From Deltaproteobacteria bacterium RIFOXYA12_FULL_58_15 (GTDB lineage: Bacteria; Myxococcota; XYA12-FULL-58-9): DNA of 44,915 bases. Both the position numbers and the translations under genes were made by a program. The notes beneath the pieces were generated by a model. The model searched no databases, was not told the origin of the DNA, and saw only the letters and a list, made by a program, of their open reading frames with translations. This document shows positions 1 through 7,796 of this stretch, piece after piece; position 1 is the stretch's first letter; every line of letters starts with the position of its first letter. The DNA lies in NCBI GenBank assembly GCA_001798605.1, contig MGST01000139.1:1-44915 (forward strand), written 5' to 3'.

Positions 1-913
1 CGTCATTGTACTCATAGACGTTGTAGCCGTTGGCATCGTCGTCGCCGGTGAGCCATACGCCATCCGTACCTGCACCGCTGATGTAGATGTGGCGAGTCAT
101 CAGACGGAAGTCGTCGTAAACACTGTGGCGACGGAATGAATACGACTCGTCCCCGGTAAAAGGCTGGCTATCCGCCCCCACCGAGGAGTAACTGTCGTAG
201 AGTGTATTTTGGCCGAACTCGTCGAAGGTTCGCAGTTGGTGATAACTCAGCACGTCATCGGACGTACCCCAGAGAGTGTCGGCACCAGCCTGGGTGTAGT
301 TGTAAAGCTTGGTCCAGTTTCCCTCTTGAAACTCCGCATAAACAGTCAGCGAGTTCTGTACGTCGTCACTGTTGAGCCAGAGGGTGTCGTCCCCCGGTCC
401 ACTGTAGCCAACCAGACCCGTGAGTGTGCCCTCTTCGTCGTAAGTATACTCTGTGTAGCGTTCAACAGTGTCCGCCGCCGAGTAGGTGATGGTGCGGGCA
501 ATGGGATTGGCCCAGGTCTTGAAACGAACAGACTTCGCCGGCACCGCCCCGGCTGTGGTCACCAGGCCGGAGATCGAAAACCTGTAAGTCATCCCAGGCA
601 CGAGCGGCGCGGCCGGCGTGAAGATGACGACCCTGTCGACGGCGGTCAACGCGCCCTCGACCAAGATGCCGTAGCTCATCTGTTCGTTGAAGCCACGGTC
701 CCAGATTAAGGAGGCAGTCGCCGCCTCGATGGCGGTGGTGAGCGGGTAGTTGAGCGTTACCCGCATCGGGGTGAGGACGCTTATGTCTTTTGCCCCGTCG
801 GCCGGCTGGACGTTCGCCGACAAAGAAACTGGCGTGTTTTGAACGGCGGGTTCATCGTCACCACATGCTGCCCACAACGATGTAACCACAAAGAGAAACA
901 CGAAACGATGCAT
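1..913 (-). CDS. Repeat-containing lipoprotein, 3' end cut by window edge
   Basis: The frame is open from an ATG at 911-913 to the first base of the window, giving 304 codons with no stop. An AGGAGG ribosome site lies at 919-924, about 7 nt upstream, which fixes the start. The N-terminus (MHRFVFLFVVTSLWAACGDD) is a short signal peptide ending in a lipobox-like LWAAC, so the protein is probably an outer-membrane or periplasmic lipoprotein. Residues ~30-145 look like a bacterial Ig-like (Big_5 type) domain. From residue ~160 there are loose repeats of 30-40 residues built around G-x-D-x-x-W/F and T/S-x-D-D, followed by Y-rich strands (for example GADTLWGTSDDV and GTDGVWLTGDDD). These resemble YD-like surface repeats of deltaproteobacteria. 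Function is unknown. The C-terminus lies outside the window. Confidence 0.8.
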   Translation of the reverse strand, partial: MHRFVFLFVVTSLWAACGDDEPAVQNTPVSLSANVQPADGAKDISVLTPMRVTLNYPLTTAIEAATASLIWDRGFNEQMSYGILVEGALTAVDRVVIFTPAAPLVPGMTYRFSISGLVTTAGAVPAKSVRFKTWANPIARTITYSAADTVERYTEYTYDEEGTLTGLVGYSGPGDDTLWLNSDDVQNSLTVYAEFQEGNWTKLYNYTQAGADTLWGTSDDVLSYHQLRTFDEFGQNTLYDSYSSVGADSQPFTGDESYSFRRHSVYDDFRLMTRHIYISGAGTDGVWLTGDDDANGYNVYEYND

Positions 914-1017
914 TGTTGCCTCCTGTGTGCTGCGACATTAATCCAGCGGTCTACGGCAGACAATACGCAGAGCTGGCTGGCGACAGATCTGGATCGACAG
1001 AACACCACGGAGGCCCA

Positions 1018-1161
1018 ATGAGTGAGAAACAGCCTCTGAGCCTGCTCGACCGCATGTTGGGCACACAACGAACCAAAAAGAGCTTTCTTCTACGGAAGAA
1101 GAACGTGAACGGCTGTTTGTGTGTCTTGTGCCACAAATCCGAGAAGGAGCGCGACCCATGA
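1018..1161 (+). CDS. Small basic protein with CxCxxC motif (47 aa), putative
   Basis: A 47-codon frame starts with ATG at 1018, preceded by GGAGG with about 5 nt spacing (cacggaggccc). The product is basic, with a central KK/RKK stretch and a C-terminal CLCVLCHKSEKERDP segment that could bind a metal through its three Cys and one His. The stop overlaps (ATGA) an even shorter frame at 1158-1244. It lies between a divergent lipoprotein gene and the PilZ-kinase gene and could be read with the latter. I recognise no family. The ribosome site is the main support; an untranslated leader is the alternative. Confidence 0.4.
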   Translation: MSEKQPLSLLDRMLGTQRTKKSFLLRKKNVNGCLCVLCHKSEKERDP

Positions 1162-1274
1162 GTGACACAAGGAAACGCAGGAGGATTGTATTGATCCGTT
1201 CTGATCCGTTGGCGCGCAGCGAGATTTCTCATAGGGTGGCTTGATTCGGGCTCTGCATCGAAGACAAAAAGCGA

Positions 1275-2564
1275 ATGAGTCACCTCGGGATGTCAGAATC
1301 ATTGGAGCAGCGCATTGCACCGCGCACGCGTCTGCGACTCCCGCTGCGCATTCGTTGGTCGGGCACAGATGGCTTCGTTGAATGCGAAGCGACCGATTTC
1401 AGCCGCAGTGGCATGTTCATCGCCTTGTCGACCTTGCCTGCGGCAGGGGTGCAACTCGATGTCGAGTTGGTGATGCCCGATGGCAAGCGACTGCTGCGTG
1501 GCCGGGTTGAGGTTGTTCGCCAGCAGACCCAAGGCCCCGTCCGAGGGGTGGGAACTCGCTTTGTCAACCTCGTCGAGGATGCCGCCGCCCTCTTGGACCG
1601 TTTAGTCTGCGGAGAAACCCACGTAGGCAACTACCAATTGAATAAGCTCATCGGCAAAGGTGGCATGGCTGAAGTGTTCAAGGCCGATGTCATCAGTGGC
1701 GTGCGCGCTGGTCAAACGGTGGCGATCAAACGGTTGTTGCCCGAGTTTGCTTGCGATCCGATCTATGTCGCCCGCTTTGTCGCTGAGGCCGATATCGGCA
1801 AAGCCCTGCACCACCCCAACATTGCCGAGGTATTTGAAGCAGGAAGTGTGGAAAACACCCACTTCATCGCCATGGAATACGTTGACGGTGGCACCCTCAG
1901 CCAGTTGCTGCGGGTATGTGCCGAGAAGAATGTTCTTATGCCCATCGATATCGCCGTGCACATTGCCAAAGCAGTCGCCAAGGCACTCCAACATGCGCAT
2001 TCGCTTTGTGCACCGAGCGGTGCGCCGTACGGAATCGTCCATCGCGACGTGACACCTTCGAATATTTTTGTGTCCTATCAAGGGGAGTTGAAGTTGGGCG
2101 ATTTTGGTGCCGCACACATCAAGGCCCTAGATTCGGAGGACGAAAATGTGTTGGTCGGGAAACCGCCCTATCTGGCTCCTGAGCAAATCCGGGGGCAGCC
2201 TGTGTCGGCGCAAACCGACATCTTTGCTCTTGGTGCTGTTCTCTTCGAGATGCTGACCAACCAGCTTGCCTTTCCCGGCGAGACCAACGCGCAAATTTTC
2301 AAGAAGATCACCTCTGGCAACCCGCCACGACCTTCGAAGCTCCGACCGGAAATTTGCCCAAAGCTCGACCACGCTGTGCGCCGGGCGCTCGCTGAACCCA
2401 CCACCGACTCGAAATCAACTGCGTGGTATCGTCCGCGGCGGTCAGGATCGGCAACTCGCTTTGCCACCGCTACCGCTTTCCTTGAAGCGTTGGCCCCGCT
2501 TTCGGAGCCGCTCGCTGACAACCCGGAAGTTCTGTCGCGCTTCGTTCGCCGCATGGTCAAATGA
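1275..2564 (+). CDS. PilZ-domain Ser/Thr protein kinase
   Basis: This is a cytosolic Hanks-type protein kinase with an N-terminal PilZ domain, the usual c-di-GMP sensor. PilZ occupies residues ~10-115: RTRLR (R17, R21) and DFSRSG (D41, S43, G46) match the RxxxR and [DN]xSxxG binding motifs. The kinase domain follows: glycine loop GKGGMAEV, lysine in VAIKRL, catalytic HRDVTPSN (D258), DFG in LGDFGAA, and APEQ. The HRDVTP form is typical of myxobacterial kinases. No membrane segment is seen. The subdomain XI region carries about 20 extra residues between RALAE and RFATATAFLEAL, where families usually have a short turn. The start could also be the ATG at 1290; neither has a strong ribosome site. 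The stop overlaps the next gene by 4 bp. Kinase plus PilZ suggests phosphorylation controlled by c-di-GMP; this is inference. Confidence 0.88.
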   Translation: MSHLGMSESLEQRIAPRTRLRLPLRIRWSGTDGFVECEATDFSRSGMFIALSTLPAAGVQLDVELVMPDGKRLLRGRVEVVRQQTQGPVRGVGTRFVNLVEDAAALLDRLVCGETHVGNYQLNKLIGKGGMAEVFKADVISGVRAGQTVAIKRLLPEFACDPIYVARFVAEADIGKALHHPNIAEVFEAGSVENTHFIAMEYVDGGTLSQLLRVCAEKNVLMPIDIAVHIAKAVAKALQHAHSLCAPSGAPYGIVHRDVTPSNIFVSYQGELKLGDFGAAHIKALDSEDENVLVGKPPYLAPEQIRGQPVSAQTDIFALGAVLFEMLTNQLAFPGETNAQIFKKITSGNPPRPSKLRPEICPKLDHAVRRALAEPTTDSKSTAWYRPRRSGSATRFATATAFLEALAPLSEPLADNPEVLSRFVRRMVK

Positions 2565-3451
2565 GTCGCAGTCAACGGCACGGCGGATTTTCGCCTGGCG
2601 CGTGCCGCGCGTGTTGCGCGTGTCGGGCACGCATCCGGGCCTTCGGTGTCGACTCGAAACTGGGCATCCTGGCGACAAAGGACGTGGGGGATCTGCCTCA
2701 CCTCAGCCTGATCACGACGATCCAGGCGAAGGATCCGGAACACCTCACCTGGGGTCAGTTCTGCGAGGGGTACTGCAAGGAAAACGTCCGGCGGGATCCT
2801 CGTGTCGGGTTCCTGGTGATGACGATGGACAAGGAAGACTGGCGCGGAAAGGCCCGCTGGACCCACGGCACCCGGGAAGGCGAGGACTTCGAGGCGTACA
2901 ACCGCAAACCGCTGTTCCGGTACAACTCATACTTCGGCATCCACACGGTGCATCACGCCGAGGTGATCCAGATCGGCCCCCGGGAGCGGTTGTCGGTTCC
3001 CCGAATCGCGGCAGGGGCCATCCTGGCCGCCGCTGCCCGACCGGCCGCCAGGATCGGCGCGGGCGAACGGGCCCTAACCGCCTGGGCCGAGAGCCTCGTC
3101 AACCGCATGTCCTGCCTCAAGTTCGTGTCCTGGATCGGGGACGACGGCTACCCCGTGGTGGTCCCAGCGGTGCCTGGGGCCGTGGCCGGCGGGCGGCGGA
3201 TGATTCTGGCAGCGACGGTCCACGGCCGCGAACTGGCATGCATCCCCCGGGGGGCGTCCGTGGCGGTCCTGGCCCTGGACCTCAACATGGAAAGTGTCCT
3301 GGCGCGGGGCCGGTTCGACGGCTGGCGCGGCGTGCCGGCCATGGGCGCGGCCCTGGGCACCTTGACGATCGACTGGGTCTACAATTCGATGCCACCCCGG
3401 CAGGGACCCATTTGGCCGCTCGTCCCACTGCGGGCCGTCACGGAATTCTAA
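2561..3451 (+). CDS. FMN-binding split-barrel (pyridoxamine 5'-phosphate oxidase-like) protein, N-terminus doubtful
   Basis: From residue ~28 the protein reads as a PNPOx-like flavin-binding split barrel (LGILATKDVGDLPHLSLI, later DPRVGFLVMTM and a second barrel half near FVSWIGDDGYPVVVP). Such proteins bind FMN, F420 or heme; the substrate cannot be told. The first ~27 residues are Arg/Cys-rich and look unlike a split-barrel start, so the native 5' end may be lost and the ATG at 2561 (4-bp ATGA overlap with the kinase stop) may be accidental; no ribosome site precedes it. The gene is visibly richer in GC, with near-exclusive G/C third positions, than the flanking genes, which suggests recent acquisition or a chimeric join. 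It ends 24 bp before a broken hydrolase reading frame. Confidence 0.6.
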   Translation: MSRSQRHGGFSPGACRACCACRARIRAFGVDSKLGILATKDVGDLPHLSLITTIQAKDPEHLTWGQFCEGYCKENVRRDPRVGFLVMTMDKEDWRGKARWTHGTREGEDFEAYNRKPLFRYNSYFGIHTVHHAEVIQIGPRERLSVPRIAAGAILAAAARPAARIGAGERALTAWAESLVNRMSCLKFVSWIGDDGYPVVVPAVPGAVAGGRRMILAATVHGRELACIPRGASVAVLALDLNMESVLARGRFDGWRGVPAMGAALGTLTIDWVYNSMPPRQGPIWPLVPLRAVTEF

Positions 3452-3475
3452 CGCTTGGCCCACTGCGGGCCGTCA
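3424..3475 (+). repeat. 17-bp direct repeat at the junction of two genes
   Basis: The 17-mer cccactgcgggccgtca occurs at 3424-3440 and again at 3459-3475, separated by 18 bp containing the stop codon of the split-barrel gene. The second copy abuts the ATG from which the hydrolase fragment resumes. It may mark an insertion or recombination junction. Confidence 0.8.
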
Positions 3476-3801
3476 TGGGTGGGCTGGTCGCGCGCAGCGC
3501 AGCCCATTACGCCGAAGAGGCCAAGTATACGTCGGTTGGACTGCTCACTCGGATGTTCCTAATTGGTGTGCCCTTGCGTGGCTCATCCGTTGAACAACTT
3601 TTCCACATTGCGGCATGGAATACGCGGGACGCTGACGCTCTCTCATTTGGTCGTCGGTACAAGGTCCCCCTCGCCAAGGGGGTTGCCCATTATGTCATTG
3701 CGCGGGTCTTTCGCGGCCTCGGGCACCTCGCTATCGTCATCGACGACGCTGTATACCAGCAGATAATCACTTGGTGGCACGAGCAGTCAGAGTTGCCATA
3801 G
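3475..3801 (+). pseudogene. Alpha/beta hydrolase C-terminal fragment
   Basis: The frame encodes MGGLVARSAAHYAEE followed by MFLIGVPLRGSSVEQLFHIA and a distal GLGHLAIVIDDAVYQQIITW. This matches the second half of PGAP1/triacylglycerol-lipase-like hydrolases: the segment right after the nucleophile elbow (normally GHSMGGLVARS), the GTPHRGSP-like loop, and the loop with the catalytic His (GHLAI). The nucleophile Ser and everything before it are missing: upstream of the MGG codons the frame runs into the GC-rich split-barrel gene. Between the second loop and the His segment the expected spacing is also shortened. It is therefore a decayed or rearranged remnant, not likely an active esterase. The stop overlaps the upstream extension of the following membrane-protein frame. 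Confidence 0.65.
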
Positions 3802-3869
3802 CGCAAGCGCTTGACCCCGCAAGGAAGCCGAGTGAGCACGAAGGCACAGAAGTACAGAAGTCAGAAGTG

Positions 3870-4307
3870 ATGATGAAGCGACAAAGACTCAAGCCGTCTG
3901 TCTCTCGACAAACCCTGCTACTACTTGCTGGGCTCCTATGGATTGCTGTGGGTACCATGCTGTTGAGTCTTGCCGCTGGATGGTTGCGAGAGGGGCATGC
4001 CCACGTCTTCCTGCTGGTGGCGGTCGGAGTGTTTGCCGCTTTGCTCATCCACCACTTTGGCTTTTTGCGGGTGGTGGACAAGAACCTCAGTCGGATCTTG
4101 CCCATGGAGGGCAAGCGTTGCGTTTTCTCGTTCATGTCGTGGAAGAGTTATCTCATGGTCGTGTTGATGATGGCGATGGGTATGGGCCTGCGCCATTCGC
4201 CGATACCCAAACCGTTGCTCGCGGTGCTCTACATTGGCATCGGCCTCGCCCTCATCTTGTCCAGCATTCGCTATCTGCGGGTTCTCTTGCAGACCCGCAA
4301 GAGCTGA
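3870..4307 (+). CDS. Four-helix integral membrane protein of unknown function
   Basis: The 145-residue product has four hydrophobic segments, at residues ~12-38, 45-65, 88-104 and 110-130. The middle loop (RVVDKNLSRI, then FSFMSWKSYLMVV) and the RHSPIPKP motif before the last helix look conserved; I recall similar small hypothetical membrane proteins in other phyla but cannot name a family. The frame is open back to 3771; tandem ATGs at 3870 and 3873, just before the basic start MMKRQRLKPS, are the sensible starts, with only a weak purine-rich stretch (agaag) upstream. The gene lies between two gene remnants and appears intact. Role unknown. Confidence 0.7.
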   Translation: MMKRQRLKPSVSRQTLLLLAGLLWIAVGTMLLSLAAGWLREGHAHVFLLVAVGVFAALLIHHFGFLRVVDKNLSRILPMEGKRCVFSFMSWKSYLMVVLMMAMGMGLRHSPIPKPLLAVLYIGIGLALILSSIRYLRVLLQTRKS

Positions 4308-4361
4308 GCCGCCCACAAGAGAAGGCACTCACGCAGTGGGTTGTCTGGATTCTCTGGGCAG

Positions 4362-4628
4362 TCAAATCCGTGGCAGGTCTGCGTGGTTGGCGATCGTCGG
4401 CAAAGGTGCACCAGCCGTCGCACTTTCGAACGCCAGTCCATTGTGGATCACCCGTTTGCCGGTGCGGTCCCGATCATGCCACCGCCGCCGCAGTTCCTTG
4501 TGCGAGACCCACCCCACCTCCCCGATCCAGGGATCGGCCAGTTGGACCTTCTCACGATCGATGCCGACCACAACCGAGTAGTGACCGTCTGTCCAATCCC
4601 GCTCCCGCCGTGGGATTGGGTTCGGCAC
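4362..4628 (-). pseudogene. C39-like cysteine peptidase, C-terminal fragment
   Basis: The frame encodes DWTDGHYSVVVGID, then ADPWIGEVGWVSHKELRRRW and HD. This is the distal half of a C39-like (bacteriocin-processing type) peptidase fold, with the catalytic His in GHY and the Asp in DPW. The N-terminal half with the catalytic Cys is absent: the frame begins with a GTG at 4628 and upstream codons in any frame do not show the Q-x-x-x-x-CG motif. It lies on the minus strand between two plus-strand genes and has no ribosome site. I call it a truncated remnant. Confidence 0.55.
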
Positions 4629-4723
4629 GGTCTCACGGTCCCAGGTGAGACCAGAAGAGAGAGGTGCCAGTCAGAAGAGCCGTTTCCGGCAGAATCGGGT
4701 CATTGCACCTTTCTGCCACCTGA

Positions 4724-5413
4724 GTGATGATTGCTGCAATGAGAGCCACACGAGTCCTACGTCTGTGGGCCGCGGTTATGTTTCTGGCCCTATGGGGCAG
4801 TTACGCCTGTGGGTCCGAGATGGTGACCGACGATGATGTCACGGGCGTCCGCCTGAGTATCATGTCAGCCACCCAAGGCCTCCTTCACCAAGTTGAAATC
4901 ACCGGTCGCGTCGAGCAGGAGATCGTTTTTGGGCCGGTGCGCTCACCCCAGGAACCGGAGCCCTTCGACAACAAGGAGAGCGTGGTCTTGTTGCTCAAGC
5001 AGGAGCTGGTGGGAAAGACAGTGGAGATCACCGTCATCGGTTTTTCGGATACCCTCACCGCCATTCGTACCGGTGTCGCGCGTCCAGTCGTCAGAAACAG
5101 AAAGCTCGTCGACGCCACGGCAACCATGGCCGAAGAGAGCTGCGGCAACGGCATCTGCGGCATTGGTGAAGATTTTTGTCAATGTGCCCTTGATTGCGTC
5201 AACGCCACCTGTGGGGATGGCCTGTGTTGCGCCGACAAGAACGAAGACACCTGCACCTGTCCACAGGACTGTGGCTTCGCCTGTGGCGACGGATGTTGTG
5301 TCCTTGACGAGAACTTTTGCACCTGTGAAGTTGATTGCAGTAGGCGCTGTGGCGATGGCTGCTGTTCGGCACCATCGGAAAAGATCGACAACTGTCCGGA
5401 GGATTGTCAGTAG
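4724..5413 (+). CDS. Cysteine-rich repeat lipoprotein
   Basis: The protein begins with a signal peptide and a lipobox-like SYAC (residue ~29), then about 110 residues with no recognised domain but beta-rich character. The C-terminal ~85 residues are four Cys-rich repeats of the type CGNGICGIGEDFCQCALDC, CGDGLCCADKNEDTCTCPQD, CGDGCCVLDENFCTCEVDC and CGDGCCSAPSEKIDNCPEDC. These repeats are common in secreted myxobacterial proteins and are probably disulfide-bonded, possibly Ca-binding through the Asp/Glu. Starts at 4724, 4727 or 4739 are all possible; none has a good ribosome site. Only 3 bp separate it from the next kinase gene, so the two are probably co-transcribed. Confidence 0.8.
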   Translation: MMIAAMRATRVLRLWAAVMFLALWGSYACGSEMVTDDDVTGVRLSIMSATQGLLHQVEITGRVEQEIVFGPVRSPQEPEPFDNKESVVLLLKQELVGKTVEITVIGFSDTLTAIRTGVARPVVRNRKLVDATATMAEESCGNGICGIGEDFCQCALDCVNATCGDGLCCADKNEDTCTCPQDCGFACGDGCCVLDENFCTCEVDCSRRCGDGCCSAPSEKIDNCPEDCQ

Positions 5414-5416
5414 CCC

Positions 5417-6508
5417 ATGAGTGACGCTGTCGCACCGGAGCAGAGCAGCGATATGCTTCCCGAGGTGGGAACTGTCCTCGGAGATTACTTGCTCGAGGCC
5501 ATCATCGCCGAGGGTGGCATGGGGCGGGTCTACGACGCGGTCCATACCAAGCTCGGTCGCCCAGTCGCCCTAAAGATGCTGCTGCCTTCGCAGGCTGCCA
5601 ACGAAGATGTGCGTAAGCGTTTCTTCGGCGAAGCCCGGGCCGTTAATCGCATCCAACATGAGAACCTGGTCAGCGTTACGGATTTCATCGATGACGACGA
5701 CAAGTTCAGCTATTACATCATGGAGCGGTTGCCGGGTTTTTCCTTGCGAACAGTCCTCGAAGAAGCGGGTATTATCGACGTGGAACGCAGCGTGCGCATC
5801 TTGCGACAGCTCGCCGACGTGCTTGCTTCACTGCATGAAGACCATATTGTCCATCGCGACCTCAAACCCGAGAACATCTTCATTGTTTCTCAGGCCAGTA
5901 ACCCCGACTTCGTCAAGCTCATCGATTTCGGCGTCGCGCAAATTCTGGACAAAGAGGGCGAATTGCTCTTGCCCTCCGAGAGCCATGGTTCACTGATTGG
6001 CACCCCGCATTACATGGCCCCCGAGCAGGCCGAGGGAAAACCGGTTGACGACCTGGCTGACATTTACGCTTTTGGCGTCGTGATGTTCGAGATGCTCACC
6101 GGACGCCACCCGATCGATGCGGACGACATCTCCGACCTTTTGGTGATGAAACGCTCGGTCACCCCACCCGAGGCATCAGGGAACGGGTGGAGTTTCCGCA
6201 CCGCGAAGCGCCCTAGCTTCCTCAACCGATGCCGCGCAGCGAAGACCAAAATGGTGGTACGGATTGTTCGCCGGAAAGTGGGCACGGCGATAAAAGGTTG
6301 TTGCGTGGCTTGCGGGCCAGTACCAGGATCCGCCGCGGACGATCCGTTGATCGTGGCCATCGCATGGAGCCTTGCCGTCGCAGGGCCCTCGTGGCTCGAT
6401 ACCGCCGCAAACGCTGCCGCATTCTTGGTAGCTCGGAGAGTACCAATCGTAGACCCACTCCCAGGAATTGCCGGCCATGTCGTAGAGACCGTATTGATTG
6501 GGCGCTAG
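5417..6508 (+). pseudogene. Ser/Thr protein kinase with 3' end replaced (chimeric frame)
   Basis: Residues 1-~252 are a clean Hanks-type kinase: glycine loop AEGGMGRVY, ALKMLLP lysine, HRDLKPEN (D148), LIDFGVAQ, GTPHYMAPEQ, and the helix AFGVVMFEMLTGRHP. Homology stops near base 6173 (after KRSVTPPEA). The last ~110 codons are simply the antisense of the convergent formylglycine-enzyme-like gene (6176-7045) and resemble no protein. Kinase subdomains X-XI, and any C-terminal sensor or membrane region, are missing. Either a deletion joined the kinase to the end of the neighbouring gene or the assembly is wrong here. A product might fold in part, but an active kinase is doubtful. Confidence 0.75.
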
Positions 6509-7045
6509 CGTTCCGACCTCAAAAGTTCGGCCCTTGTCCGGGTGACTGCCCTGTTTAGGCACGCCGCAACTGCGCCCGCGCTCGTCCATAATCACGGCGA
6601 GTTTGCACGTCGCGACCTCATTGCCCCAGGGGTAGATTCGGCCGTCAGTTCCTCGCGCAGCCTTTTCCCACTGCGCCTCTGTTGGCAGGTGTTTTCCCAT
6701 GGCTTTGCAGAATGTGACCGCGTGAAACCAACTCAGCCCCACCTTGGGCTGTTTCGGGCGGCTGTAGTCGTTGTATGCGGTGTGAGCTTTCTTGCAGTGC
6801 CCACTGGTGACACAGTCTTCGTACTGTTTGACGGTGGTTTCAAAGACGTCCATGTAGAATGTCTGGGTCCACACGGTTTCGCGGGGACGCGTGTTTAAGG
6901 GGCCGTCGTCGGAACCGCGAAAAAAATCGCCGCCGGGAATGCATGCGGTTCCGGCCGGTGGAGTCTCACATGGAATCACAGGAGCTGATGCGGTGGACGC
7001 CTGCAGAGCAGCGGTGAAAAACATCTGTGTCAAAACGGAGAACAT
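6176..7045 (-). CDS. SUMF1/FGE-sulfatase-domain secreted protein
   Basis: The 289-residue protein starts with a probable Sec signal (MFSVLTQMFFTAALQASTAS) and then a formylglycine-generating-enzyme-type (SUMF1, C-type-lectin-like) fold: IPGGDFFRGSDDG, TVKQYEDC, LPTEAQWEKAARG, GNSWEWVYDW, RIVRGGSWYW and a terminal HFGLRCA. The pair of cysteines that bind copper in true FGE, in the stretch after RGGS, is not present here (WYWPASHATTFYRRA). It is thus more likely one of the many non-FGE members of the family than a sulfatase activator. GGAAGG lies about 8 nt before the ATG. Its stop falls inside the kinase chimera on the other strand. Confidence 0.85.
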   Translation of the reverse strand: MFSVLTQMFFTAALQASTASAPVIPCETPPAGTACIPGGDFFRGSDDGPLNTRPRETVWTQTFYMDVFETTVKQYEDCVTSGHCKKAHTAYNDYSRPKQPKVGLSWFHAVTFCKAMGKHLPTEAQWEKAARGTDGRIYPWGNEVATCKLAVIMDERGRSCGVPKQGSHPDKGRTFEVGTLAPNQYGLYDMAGNSWEWVYDWYSPSYQECGSVCGGIEPRGPCDGKAPCDGHDQRIVRGGSWYWPASHATTFYRRAHFPANNPYHHFGLRCAASVEEARALRGAETPPVP

Positions 7046-7124
7046 GTCGATTGCCTTCCGACTTGGTCGAACATCAATGCCCGAATCTGCTGTGTCGCCG
7101 AGACGCAGGAGATGGCGATTCTGG

Positions 7125-7796
7125 CTACACTTTCGAGTTGAGAACGAGCTTGGCGTCGAGGGCCATCCACTTGTTGTTGACCCAGCCCAGCGGGTTTATA
7201 TCGAGCTGGCTGAAGACGTCGCCGAGGTCGATCACCATCCGCGAGATGGCGGCGACGGTCTTGGCCAGAAGGTCGGCGTCGAGATTCAGGCCGCGATATC
7301 CCGAAAACAACGGCGCAATTTGCAGATCACTGAGCATTCTCCGTGCTTCTTCTGCTGAACACGGGGCGAGGCGGAAGGTGACGTCTTGATACAACTCGGT
7401 GAGAATGCCGCCAGCACCTACCATGACAGCGGTTCCGAATTCTTGGTCGACGAGTCCGCCGACGATGAGTTCGGAGCCACTGACATGCACGTGTTCTTCG
7501 ACCAGAACGGACACGCCGGGAAATTTCGCGCGCATCTCGGTGATTGTGTTCTCGAGCCTATCTGGCTGTACATTTAGCCTCACGCCGCCTTGATCTGTCT
7601 TGTGAAGAATGTCTCCTGAGCAGACCTTGACCACGTAGGGAGGCTGCATGTTCCGAATGGCGACGCTGTCATTGGGACCCAGACGGAGGCCGGCAGGAGT
7701 AGCGATGTCATAACAGGATAGGAGCTCCTTCACATCGAGTTCATCAGGTTTGGTGTTGGAGAGGCCATGTAGCCATTTTTGTGCTGCGGATCTCAT
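7125..7796 (-). CDS. ADP-forming acetyl/acyl-CoA synthetase, beta (ATP-grasp) subunit
   Basis: The 223-residue product matches the ATP-grasp subunit of NDP-forming acyl-CoA synthetases, which convert acyl-CoA + ADP + Pi to acid + CoA + ATP, or the reverse. Recognisable parts are PPYVVKVCSGDILHKTDQGG, the segment VLVEEHVHVSGSELIVGG, and QLDINPLGW near the end. The ATG at 7796 overlaps the stop of the alpha gene by 4 bp (ATGA), so the subunits are translationally coupled; an upstream extension of the frame is only antisense noise. The exact acyl substrate cannot be told from sequence. Cytosolic. Confidence 0.9.
   Translation of the reverse strand: MRSAAQKWLHGLSNTKPDELDVKELLSCYDIATPAGLRLGPNDSVAIRNMQPPYVVKVCSGDILHKTDQGGVRLNVQPDRLENTITEMRAKFPGVSVLVEEHVHVSGSELIVGGLVDQEFGTAVMVGAGGILTELYQDVTFRLAPCSAEEARRMLSDLQIAPLFSGYRGLNLDADLLAKTVAAISRMVIDLGDVFSQLDINPLGWVNNKWMALDAKLVLNSKV

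Noticed and set aside
1158-1244. 28-codon frame overlapping the small CxCxxC frame (ATGA)
   Set aside because: Too short, no ribosome site of its own, no recognisable feature.
2266-3801. A 511-codon plus-strand frame
   Set aside because: Its first ~400 codons overlap the kinase and split-barrel genes in another frame and look like GC-rich noise; only the last ~108 codons (hydrolase fragment) are meaningful.
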